Below the pieces are notes generated by a model, which was not told the DNA's origin, did not search any database, and saw nothing but the letters and a program-made list of their open reading frames with translations. From contig JADJFX010000003.1 of the NCBI GenBank assembly GCA_016708345.1, positions 496,001 through 560,000 of the forward strand: DNA of 64,000 bases. The letters run 5' to 3'. Below are positions 24,520-36,830 of the stretch, one piece after another (position 1 is the stretch's first letter; every line of letters starts with the position of its first letter). Both the position numbers and the translations under genes were made by a program. The stretch is from Candidatus Rhodoferax bjergmarkensis. Lineage in GTDB: Bacteria > Pseudomonadota > Gammaproteobacteria > Burkholderiales > Burkholderiaceae_C.

Positions 24520-27500
24520 TGTGCAAAGCTGGACCACGGCCGATATCCTTACGTTGACAACTTCGCAGGTTGCCGCCCTCAGAACTGATCAAATCGTTGC
24601 GCTTAAAACGGCGCAAATTCGGGCGTTGACCACGGCTGGTGTGGCCGCATTGACCACCACTCAGGTGGCGGCCATGGAAACAGAGGATGTGGTGGCACTT
24701 AAAACCAGCCAGATCGCTGTTCTGACCACCAGACAGGCGGTAGCGCTGACTACCGATCAAATAGCAGCCCTGACCACAGGTAACGTGGCAGCATTAACCA
24801 CCACCCAAGTTGCCAAGCTAACCACGGACCAAGTGGTGGCCTTGAGCACAGGCGGCGCAGCAGCCTTGACCACGGCCAACGTGGCAGTACTGACTACCAC
24901 GCAAGTGGCGGCCATGCAAACGGAGGATGTAGCAGCCTTCAAGACCAGCCAAGTCGCAGCCCTGACCACTACGCAAGTTGCCGTGCTGACCACCGACCAG
25001 GTAGTGGCCTTGGGTACCAGCCAGACGGCAGCCTTGACTGACCACGAGTGTGGCAGCCTTGACCACCACGCAAGTGGCGGCAATGGAGACCTCTGACATC
25101 GCGGCATTAAAAACAGCCCAAGTTGCGGCTTTGAGCACCACCCAGGTGGTGGCGCTGACCACAGACCAGATCACAGCACTGAAGACCACTAACATTGCAG
25201 CACTGACCACCACCCAAGTAACCAAGCTGACCACCGACCAAGTGGTGGCCTTGAGCACGGGCGGTGCAGCAGCCTTGAGCACAGCCAACGTGGCGGTGCT
25301 GACCACCACGCAAGTGGCGGCGATGGAGACCTCCGATATTGCAGCCTTCAAGACCAGCCAGGTGGCGGCCCTGACGACCACCCAAGTGGTGGTGCTGACC
25401 ACTGACCAGGTGGCGGCCATCTCCACCGCAGGCGTGGCAGCCATGAGCACCACCCAGGTGGTCAAGCTGACCACCGACCAAGTGGTGGCACTGGGTACCA
25501 GTCAGACAGGAGCCCTGAGAACGGCCAACGTGGCGGTCCTGACCACCACGCAAGTGGCGGCCGCGAAACAGAAGATGTCGCAGCCTTCAAGACCAGCCAA
25601 GTCGCAGCCCTGACCACCACGCAAGTGGCCAAACTGACGACCGACCAAGTCGTGGCCTTGGGCACCAGCCAGACGGCAGCGCTGACCACCACCAGTGTGG
25701 CAGCCTTGACCACCACGCAAGTGGTGGCAATGGAGACCTCTGACATCGCGGCACTGAAAACAGCCCAAGTCGCAGCTTTGACCACCACCCAGGTGGTTGC
25801 TTTGACGACCGATCAGATCACAGCCCTGACCAGCGGCGTGGTTGCGGCGCTGACAACCACCCAAGTGACCAAACTGACCACGGATCAAGTGGTGGCCTTG
25901 AGCACTGGCGGTACAGCAGCCTTGAGCACAGCCAACGTGGCAGTACTGACTACCACGCAAGTGGCGGCCATGCAAACAGAAGACGTCGCAGCCTTCAAGA
26001 CCAGCCAAGTCGCGGCCCTGACGACCACGCAAGTGGTGGTGCTGACCACCGACCAGGTCGCAGCCATCACCACCGCAGGCGTAGCAGCCCTGAGCACCAC
26101 ACAGGTGGTCAAGCTGACCACAGACCAAGTGGTGGCACTGGGCACCAGTCAGACAGGAGCCCTGAGCACGGCCAACGTGGCAGTGCTGACCACCACGCAA
26201 GTGGCGGCGATGGAAACCGAAGATGTGGCGGCGTTCAAGACCAGCCAGGTGGCGGCCTTGAGCACCACGCAGGTGGCCAAGCTGACCACCGACCAGGTGG
26301 TGGCATTGGGCACCAGCCAGACGGCAGCGCTGACCACCACCAGTGTGGCAGCCTTGACCACCACGCAAGTGGTGGCAATGGAGACCTCTGACATCGCGGC
26401 ACTGAAAACAGCCCAAGTCGCAGCTTTGACCACCACCCAGGTGGTTGCTTTGACGACCGATCAGATCACAGCCCTGACCAGCGGCGTGGTAGCAGCGCTG
26501 ACCACCACCCAAGTGACCAAGCTGACCACCGACCAAGTGGTGGCCTTGAGCACGGGCGGTGCAGCAGCCTTGAGCACAGCCAACGTGGCAGTACTGACTA
26601 CCACGCAAGTGGCGGCCATGCAAACAGAAGACGTCGCAGCCTTCAAGACCAGCCAAGTCGCGGCCCTGACGACCACGCAAGTGGTGGTGCTGACCACCGA
26701 CCAGGTCGCAGCCATCACCACCGCAGGCGTAGCAGCCCTGAGCACTACACAGGTGACCAAGCTGACCACAGACCAAGTGGTGGCACTGGGCACCAGTCAG
26801 ACAGGAGCCCTGAGAACGGCCAACGTGGCGGTGCTGACCACCACGCAAGTGGCGGCGATGCAAACAGACGATGTGGCAGCCTTCAAGACCAGCCAAGTCG
26901 CAGCCCTGACCACCACGCAAGTGGCCGTGCTGACCACCGACCAAGTGGTGGCTTTGGGCACCAGCCAGACGGCAGCCTTGACCACCACGAGTGTGGCAGC
27001 CTTGACCACCACGCAAGCTGTTGCCCTTGAAACGGTGGATGTTGCAGCACTCAAGACCAGTCAGGTTGCAGCGCTGACCACCACACAAGTGGTGGCGCTG
27101 ACTACAGACCAGATATCAGCCCTGACTACCGGCGTGGTAGCGGCGCTGACCACCACCCAAGTGACCAAGCTGACCACAGACCAAATCGTGGCCTTGAGCA
27201 CAGGCGGCGCAGCAGCCTTGACCACGGCCAACGTGGCAGTACTGACTACCACGCAAGTGGCGGCCATGCAAACGGAGGATGTGGCAGCCTTCAAGACGAG
27301 CCAGATCGCAGCTTTGACCACTACGCAAGTGGCCAAACTGACGACCGACCAAGTCGTGGCTTTGGGCACCAGCCAGACAGCAGCGTTGACGACAACGAGT
27401 GTGGCAGCCTTGACCACCACGCAAGTGGCGGCAATGGAGACCTCTGACATCGCGGCACTGAAAACAGCCCAAGTCGCAGCTTTGACCACCACCCAGGTGG

Positions 27501-30500
27501 TTGCCCTGACCACTGACCAAATATCAGCCCTGACCAGCGGCGTGGTAGCAGCACTGACCACCACAGGTAACCAAGCTGACCACGGCTCAAGTGGTGGCCT
27601 TGAGCACGGGCGGTGCAGCAGCCTTGAGCACAGCCAACGTGGCAGTACTGACCACCACGCAAGTGGCGGCCATGCAAACAGAAGACATCGCAGCCTTCAA
27701 GACCAGCCAAGTCGCGGCCCTGACGACCACGCAAGTGGTGGTGCTGACCACCGACCAGGTCGCAGCCATCACCACCGCAGGCGTAGCAGCCCTGAGCACT
27801 ACACAGGTGACCAAGCTGACCACAGACCAGGTGGTGGCACTGGGCACCAGCCAGACAGGAGCCCTGACCACGGCGAATGTGGCGGTGCTGACCACCACGC
27901 AAGTGGCGGCGATGCAGACAGAAGACGTTGCAGCCTTCAAGACCAGCCAGGTCGCAGCCTTGACCACCACGCAAGTGGCCAAACTGACGACCGACCAAGT
28001 GGTGGCCTTGGGCACCAGCCAGACAGCAGCGTTGACCACCACCAGTGTGGCAGCCTTGACCACCACGCAAGTGGTGGCAATGGAGACCTCTGACATCGCG
28101 GCACTCGAAAACAGCCCAAGTCGCAGCGTTGACCACCACCCAGGTGGTTGGCTTGACGACCGACCAGATCACAGCCCTGACCAGCGGCGTGGTAGCAGCA
28201 CTGACCACCACCCAGGTGACCAAGCTGACCACTGACCAGGTGGTGGCCTTGAGCACAGCCGGAGCCGCATCCCTGACCACGGCGAATGTGGCGGTGCTGA
28301 CCACCACGCAAGTGGCGGCGATGCAGACAGAAGACGTTGCAGCCTTCAAGACCAGCCAGGTGGCGGCCCTGACCACCACCCAAGTGGTGGTGCTGACCAC
28401 CGACCAGGTCGCGGCCATCACCACCGCAGGCGTAGCAGCCCTGAGCACTACACAGGTGACCAAGCTGACCACAGACCAAGTGGTGGCACTGGGCACCAGT
28501 CAGACAGGAGCCCTGAGAACGGCCAACGTGGCAGTGCTGACCACCACGCAAGTGGCGGCTCTAGAAACAGACGATGTCGCAGCTTTGAAGACCAGTCAAG
28601 TCGCAGCCCTGACCACCACGCAAGTGGCCAAACTGACGACCGACCAAGTCGTGGCCTTGGGCACCAGCCAGACGGCAGCGCTGACCACCACCAGCGTGGC
28701 AGCCTTGACCACCACGCAAGTGGTGGCAATGGAGACCTCTGACATCGCGGCACTCAAGACAGCCCAGGTTGCAGCTTTGACCACCACCCAAGTGGTGGCC
28801 TTGACGACGGATCAGGTGACTGCCCTGACCAGCGGCGTGATCGCAGCGCTGACCACCACCCAAGTGACCAAGCTGACCACCGACCAGGTGGTGGCCTTGA
28901 GCACGGGCGGTGCAGCAGCCCTTGACCACAGCGAACGTGGCGGTGCTGACCACCACGCAAGTGGCGGCGATGCAAACAGAAGATGTGGCTGCGTTCAAGA
29001 CCAGCCAGGTGGCGGCCCTGACGACCACGCAAGTGGTGGTGCTGACCACCGACCAGGTGCACCGCAGGCGTAGCAGCCCTGAGCACCACCCAGGTGACCA
29101 AGCTGACCACAGACCAGGTGGTGGCACTGGGCACCAGCCAGACAGGAGCCCTGAGAACGGCCAACGTGGCGGTGCCTGACCACTACGCAAGTGGCGGCGA
29201 TGCAAACAGAGGATGTGGCAGCCTTCAAGACCAGCCAGATCGCAGCTTTGACCACTACGCAAGTGGCCAAACTAACGACCGACCAGGTAGTGGCCTTGGG
29301 CACCAGCCAGACGGCAGCCTTGACCACCACGAGCGTGGCAGCCTTGACCACCACGCAAGCCGTCGCCCTTGGAAACGGTGGATGTTGCAGCACTCAAGAC
29401 CAGTCAGGTGGCAGCGCTGACCACCACCCAAGTAGTGGCCTTGACCACAGACCAGGTGACTGCCCTGACCAGCGGCGTGATTGCAGCGCTGACCACCACC
29501 CAGGTGACCAAGCTGACCACCGACCAGATCGTGGCCTTGAGCACAGCCGGAGCCGCATCCCTGACCACGGCGAATGTGGCGGTGCTGACCACCACGCAAG
29601 TGGCGGCGATGAAACAGACGATGTCGCAGCTTTGAAGACCAGTCAAGTCGCAGCTTTGACCACTACGCAAGTGGCCAAACTGACGACCGACCAAGTCGTG
29701 GCCTTGGGCACCAGCCAGACAGCAGCCTTGACGACAACGAGTGTGGCAGCCCTGACCACCACGCAAGTGGCGGCAATGGAGACCTCTGACATCGCGGCAC
29801 TGAAAACAGCCCAAGTCGCAGCTTTGACCACCACCCAGGTGGTGGCCCTGACCACTGACCAAATATCAGCCCTGACCAGCGGCGTGGTAGCAGCACTGAC
29901 CACCACCCAAGTAACCAAGCTGACCACGGATCAAGTGGTGGCCTTGAGCACGGGCGGTGCAGCAGCCTTGAGCACAGCCAACGTGGCAGTACTGACCACC
30001 ACGCAAGTGGCGGCCATGCAAACAGAAGACATCGCAGCCTTCAAGACCAGCCAAGTCGCGGCCCTGACGACCACGCAAGTGGTGGTGCTGACCACCGACC
30101 AGGTCGCAGCCATCACCACCGCAGGCGTAGCAGCCCTGAGCACCACCCAGGTGACCAAGCTGACCACAGACCAGGTGGTGGCACTGGGCACCAGCCAGAC
30201 AGGAGCCCTGAGAACGGCTAACGTGGCAGTGCTGACCACCACGCAAGTGGCGGCTCTAGAAACAGACGATGTCGCAGCTTTGAAGACCAGTCAAGTCGCA
30301 GCCCTGACCACCACGCAAGTGGCCAAACTGACGACCGACCAAGTCGTGGCCTTGGGCACCAGCCAGACGGCAGCGCTGACCACCACCAGTGTGGCAGCCT
30401 TGACCACCACGCAAGTGGTGGCAATGGAGACCTCTGACATCGCGGCACTGAAAACAGCCCAAGTCGCAGCTTGACCACCACCCAGGTGGTGGCCTTGACG

Positions 30501-33500
30501 ACCGACCAGATCACAGCCCTGACCAGCGGCGTGGTAGCAGCGCTGACCACCACCCAGGTAACCAAGCTGACCACCGACCAGATGGTGGCCTTGAGCACCA
30601 GGCGGCAGCAGCCTTGACCACGGCCAACGTGGCAGTGTTGACCACCACGCAAGTGGCGGCGATGCAAACAGAAGACGTCGCAGCCTTCAAGACCAGCCAG
30701 GTGGCGGCCCTGACGACCACCCAAGTGGTGGTGCTGACCACCGACCAGGTGGCGGCCATCTCCACCGCAGGCGTGGCAGCCATGAGCACCACCCAGGTGG
30801 TCAAGCTGACCACCGACCAGGTGGTGGCCCTGACAACCGGCCAGACAGCAGCCTTGAGCACGGCCAATGTCGTTGCCCTGACCACCACCCAAGTGGCGGC
30901 CCTGGAAACAGACGATGTCGCAGCTTTGAAGACCAGCCAAGTAGCGGTCTTGACCACCACGCAAGTGGCCAAACTGACCACCGACCAAGTGGTGGCCTTG
31001 GGCACCAGCCAGACGGCAGCTTTGACCACCACGAGTGTGGCAGCCCTGACCACCACGCAAGTGGCGGCAATGGAGACCTCTGACATCGCGGCACTGAAAA
31101 CAGCCCAAGTCGCAGCTTTGACCACCACCCAGGTGGTTGCCTTGACCACCGACCAGATCGCATCGTTGACCAGCGGCGTGATTGCAGCGCTGACCACCAC
31201 CCAGGTGACCAAGCTGACCACCGACCAGATCGTGGCTTTGAGCACAGCAGGCGCAGCAGCCTTGACCACGGCCAACGTGGCAGTACTGACTACCACGCAA
31301 GTGGCGGCCATGCAAACAGAAGACGTCGCAGCCTTCAAGACCAGCCAAGTCGCAGCCCTGACCACTACGCAAGTTGCCGTGCTGACCACCGACCAGGTAG
31401 TGGCCTTGGGCACCAGCCAGACAGCAGCGTTGACGACAACGAGTGTGGCAGCCTTGACCACCACGCAAGTGGCGGCAATGGAGACCTCTGACATCGCGGC
31501 ACTGAAAACAGCCCAAGTCGCAGCTTTGACCACCACCCAGGTGGTGGCCTGACCACTGACCAAATATCAGCCCTGACCAGCGGCGTGGTAGCAGCGCTGA
31601 CCACCACCCAAGTAACCAAGCTGACCACCGACCAAGTGGTGGCCTTGAGCACGGGCGGTGCAGCAGCCTTGAGCACGGCCAACGTGGCAGTACTGACCAC
31701 CACGCAAGTGGCGGCGATGCAAACAGAAGACGTCGCAGCCTTCAAGACCAGCCAAGTCGCGGCCCTGACGACCACGCAAGTGGTGGTGCTGACCACCGAC
31801 CAGGTCGCAGCCATCACCACCGCAGGCGTGGCAGCCTTGAGCACTACACAGGTGACCAAGCTGACCACGGACCAGGTGGTGGCACTGGGCACCAGTCAGA
31901 CAGCAGCCTTGAGCACAGCGAATGTGGCGTCCTTGACCACTACGCAAGTGGCGGCGATGCAAACAGAGGATGTGGCAGCCTTCAAGACCAGCCAGATCGC
32001 GGCCCTGACGACGACCGAAGTGGCCAAACTGACGACCGACCAAGTCGTAGCTTTGGGCACCAGCCAGACAGCAGCGTTGACGACAACGAGTGTGGCAGCC
32101 TTGACCACCACTCAGGTAACGGCACTCGAAACCTCTGACATCGCGGCACTGAAAACAGCCCAAGTCGCAGCGCTGACCACCACCCAGGTGGTTGCCCTGA
32201 CCACTGACCAAATATCAGCCCTGACCAGCGGCGTGGTTGCGGCGCTGACCACCACCCAAGTGACCAAGCTGACCACCGACCAGGTGGTGGCCTTGAGCAC
32301 AGCCGGAGCCGCATCCCTGACCACGGCGAATGTGGCGGTGCTGACCACCACGCAAGTGGCGGCGATGCAAACAGAAGACGTCGCAGCCTTCAAGACCAGC
32401 CAGGTCGCGGCCCTGACGACCACGCAAGTGGTGGTGCTGACCACCGACCAGGTCGCAGCCATCTCTACTGCGGGCGTAGCAGCCCTGAGCACTACACAGG
32501 TGACCAAGCTGACCACCGACCAGGTGGTGGCCCTGACAACCGGCCAGACAGCAGCCTTGAGCACGGCGAATGTAGCGTCCTTGACCACCACACAAGTGGC
32601 GGCGATGCAAACGGAAGACATTGCAGCCTTCAAGACCAGCCAGGTGGCGGCCCTGACGACGACCGAAGTGGCCAAGCTGACCACCGACCAAGTCGTGGCC
32701 TTGGGCACCAGTCAGACGGCAGCGTTGACCACCACGAGTGTGGCAGCCCTGACCACCACGCAAGTGGCGGCAATGGAGACCTCTGACATCGCGGCACTGA
32801 AAACAGCCCAAGTCGCAGCTTTGACCACCACCCAAGTGGTTGCCTTGACGACCGATCAGATCACAGCCCTGACCAGCGGCGTGGTAGCAGCACTGACCAC
32901 CACCCAGGTGACCAAGCTGACCACGGATCAGATCGTGGCTTTGAGCACAGCAGGCGCAGCAGCCTTGACCACGGCCAACGTGGCAGTACTGACTACCACG
33001 CAAGTGGCGGCCATGCAAACAGAAGACGTCGCAGCCTTCAAGACCAGCCAAGTCGCAGCCCTGACCACTACGCAAGTTGCCGTGCTGACCACCGACCAGG
33101 TAGTGGCCTTGGGCACCAGCCAGACGGCAGCCTTGACCACCACGAGTGTGGCAGCCTTGACCACCACGCAAGTGGCGGCAATGGAAACCTCTGACATTGC
33201 GGCATTGAAGACAGCCCAAGTCGCAGCTTTGACCACCACCCAGGTGGTTGCCTTGACCACCGACCAGATCACAGCGTTGACCAGCGGCGTGATTGCAGCG
33301 CTGACCACCACCCAGGTGACCAAGCTGACCACCGACCAGATCGTGGCCTTGAGCACAGCAGGCGCAGCAGCCTTGAGCACAGCCAACGTGGCAGTACTGA
33401 CCACCACGCAAGTGGCGGCGATGCAAACAGAAGACGTCGCAGCCTTCAAGACCAGCCAAGTCGCGGCCCTGACGACCACGCAAGTGGTGGTGCTGACCAC

Positions 33501-36500
33501 CGACCAGGTGGCGGCCATCTCCACCGCAGGCGTGGCAGCCATGAGCACCACCCAGGTGGTCAAGCTGACCACCGACCAGGTGGTGGCCCTGACAACCGGC
33601 CAGACAGCAGCCCTGACCACGGCGAATGTGGCGGTGCTGACCACCACGCAAGTGGCGGCGATGGAGACCTCCGATATTGCAGCCTTCAAGACCAGCCAGG
33701 TGGCGGCCCTGACCACCACCCAAGTGGCCAAACTGACCACCGACCAAGTGGTGGCCTTGGGCACCAGCCAGACGGCAGCCTTGACCACCACGAGTGTGGC
33801 AGCCTTGACCACCACGCAAGTGGCGGCAATGGAGACCTCTGACATCGCGGCACTGAAAACAGCCCAAGTCGCAGCTTTGACCACCACCCAGGTGGTTGCC
33901 CTGACCACTGACCAAATATCAGCCCTGACCAGCGGCGTGGTAGCAGCACTGACCACCACCCAAGTAACCAAGCTGACCACCGACCAAGTGGTGGCCTTGA
34001 GCACGGGCGGTGCAGCAGCCTTGAGCACAGCCAACGTGGCAGTGTTGACCACCACGCAAGTGGCGGCCATGCAAACAGAAGACGTCGCAGCCTTCAAGAC
34101 CAGCCAAGTCGCGGCCCTGACGACCACGCAAGTGGTGGTGCTGACCACCGACCAGGTCGCAGCTTTGAGTACCAGCCAGACAGCAGCCTTGACCACCACG
34201 AATGTGGCAGCCTTGACCACCACGCAGGTGACGGCGCTGGAAACTTCTGACATTGCCGCACTGAAAACAGCCCAAGTCGCAGCTTTGAGCACCACCCAGG
34301 TGGTTGCTTTGACGACCGATCAGATCACAGCCCTGACCAGCGGCGTGGTTGCGGCGCTGACCACCACCCAAGTGACCAAACTGACCACGGATCAAGTTGT
34401 GGCCTTGAGCACTGGCGGTACAGCAGCCTTGACCACGGCCAACGTGGCAGTGTTGACCACCACGCAAGTGGCGGCCATGCAAACAGAAGACGTAGCAGCC
34501 TTCAAGACCAGCCAGGTCGCGGCCCTGACGACCACGCAAGTGGTGGTGCTGACCACCGACCAGGTCGCAGCCATCACCACTGCAGGCGTGGCAGCCCTGA
34601 GCACTACGCAGGTGGTCAAGCTGACCACGGACCAGGTGGTGGCACTGGGCACCAGTCAGACAGGAACCCTGAGTACAGCGAATGTGGCGTCCTTGACCAC
34701 AACGCAAGTGGCGGCGATGCAAACAGAGGATGTGGCAGCCTTCAAGACCAGCCAGATTGCAGCCCTGACTACCACGCAAGTGGTTGTGCTGACCACCGAT
34801 CAGGTCGTAGCTTTGGGCACCGGCCAGACGGCAGCCTTGACCACCACCAGTGTAGGGGTGTTGACCACCACTCAGGTAACGGCACTCGAAACCTCTGATG
34901 TGGCAGCTCTGAAGACGGCCCAGGTCGCAGCTCTGACCACCACCCAAGTTGTGGCTCTCACCACTGACCAGATTACAGCCCTAACTAGCGGTATCGTGTC
35001 AGTTTTGACCACCACCCAAGTGACCAAACTGACCACAGACCAAGTGGTTGCACTGAGCACGTCAGGTACAGCTGCCTTGACCACAGCCAACGTCGCAGTA
35101 CTGACCACCACGCAAGTGGCGGCGATGCAAACAGAAGATGTGGCAGCCTTCAAGACCAGCCAGGTCGCGGCCCTGACGACCACGCAAGTGGTGGTGCTGA
35201 CAACGGATCAAGTCGCAGCCATCTCTACAGCAGGGGTGGCAGCCCTGAGCACCACCCAAGTGACCAAGCTGACCACGGATCAAGTGGTGGCACTGAGCAC
35301 CAGTCAGACCGTGGCCTTGAGTACAGCGAATGTGGCGTCCTTGACCACCACTCAAGTAGTGGCGATGCAAACAGAAGATGTGGCAGCGTTGAAGACCAGC
35401 CAGATTGCAGCCTTGACCACTACGCAGGTGGTCAAGTTGACAACCGACCAAGTGGTCTCCTTGGGCACCAGCCAAGCGGCAGCTTTGACCACCACGAGCG
35501 TGGCGGTGCTGACCACAACCCAAGCCGTTGCCCTTGAGACAGTGGATATTGCAGCGCTCAAGACCAGCCAGGTTGCAGCTTTGAGCACCACCCAGGTGGT
35601 TGCTTTGACGACCGATCAGATCACAGCTCTGACCAGTGGCGTGATAGCAGCTTTGACTACCACCCAAGTGACCAAGCTGACCACCGACCAGGTGGTGGCT
35701 CTGAGTACCTCAGGTGCATCAGCGCTGACGACTGCAAACGTGGCAGTACTGACCACCACACAAGTGGCGGCGATGCAAACAGAAGACGTCGCAGCATTCA
35801 AGACCAGCCAGATTGCGGCCCTGACGACCACGCAAGTTGCGGTACTGACCACGGACCAAGTCGCAGCCCTCTCCACCGCAGGCGTAGCAGCCCTGAGCAC
35901 TACGCAGGTGGTCAAGCTGACCACGGACCAAGTGGTGGCACTGGGTACCAGCCAGACAGCAGCGCTGAGAACGGCCAACGTGGCAGTGCTGACCACCACG
36001 CAAGTGGCGGCCCTGGAAACAGACGATGTAGCAGCTTTGAAGACCAGCCAGATTGCTGCTTTGACGACCACGCAAGTGGCAATTCTGACCACCGACCAAG
36101 TGGTAGCTTTGGGCACCAGTCAGGCGGCAGCCTTGACCACCACCAGTGTGGCAGCCTTGACCACCACGCAAGTCGTCGCGATGCAAACGGAAGACATTGC
36201 AGCCCTCAAGACCAACCAAGTAGCAGCGCTGACCACTACGCAAGTGGTGGCCATGACGACTGACCAGATTGCAACACTGGCCACCAGCGTGATCGCAGCC
36301 CTGACCACGACACAAGTGGCCAAGTTGACCACTGACCAGATTGTTGCACTGTCCACCTGGAGTGCTGGGGCCTTGACCACTGCCAGTGTGGCGGCCTTGA
36401 CGACGACCCAAGTGGCTGCCATGCAAACGGAAGATGTTGCCGCCTTGAGGATTGTCCAGATGCAGGCCTTGACCACCACACAGGTGGCAGCGTTGACCAC

Positions 36501-36830
36501 TGACCAGGTGGCTGCGATTACCACCCTTGGTGTGGCGGCCTTGAGTACCACTCAGGTCGTCAAACTGACCACTGACCAGATGGTGGCCCTGACCACCAGC
36601 CAGAGTTATGCCTTGAGCACTGCCAGCATTGCGGCGTTGACCACCACGCAAGTAGCGGCGATGCAAACAGAAGATGTGGCAGCCTTCAAGACCAGCCAGA
36701 TTGTGGCGCTGACCACAACCCAGATTGCATCCTTGACCACCGATCAGATATCTCATCTGTCGCTTGATCAGGTTTCCAGTCTGACGGTCACTCAGCAGGG
36801 TGCGTTGACCACGACCCAAGCTGCGGCCTT
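24520..36830 (+). repeat. Nested tandem repeats: 24-bp octads in 648-bp and 408-bp super-units
   Basis: The basic unit is 24 bp (one octad). Octads recur in a fixed order of 27 (648 bp), or in a shortened order of 17 (408 bp) that lacks ten consecutive octads. Using the ETSDIAAL-type octad as a marker, in the frame-intact part it occurs at 32128, 32776, 33184, 33832, 34240, 34888, 35536 and 36184, giving intervals of 648, 408, 648, 408, 648, 648 and 648. Further upstream the markers at 31073 and 31481 are 408 apart. All intact intervals are exact multiples of 24. About 500 octads are present. Copies in the last 2 kb differ more from each other than those in the middle. Confidence 0.9.

Noticed and set aside
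25502..27088. Long minus-strand open frames within the octad region rich in His, Gly, Gln and Cys
   Set aside because: They are the reverse reading of the 24-bp repeat, which has no stops in several frames; they share its period and have no start or signal of their own.
25561..31560. Programmed frameshifting as explanation of the frame breaks
   Set aside because: The sites are all different, include +1, -1, -2 and -11 changes, and have no common slippery motif.
24520..36830. Possible CRISPR-like or satellite array
   Set aside because: The repeats are contiguous, coding in phase of 3, with no unique spacers and no cas genes.
24520..36830. TAL-effector-like DNA-binding repeats (LTxxQVVA wording)
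   Set aside because: TALE repeats are 33-35 residues with variable diresidues; here the period is eight and no second helix exists. Kept only as a hint on local helix capping.
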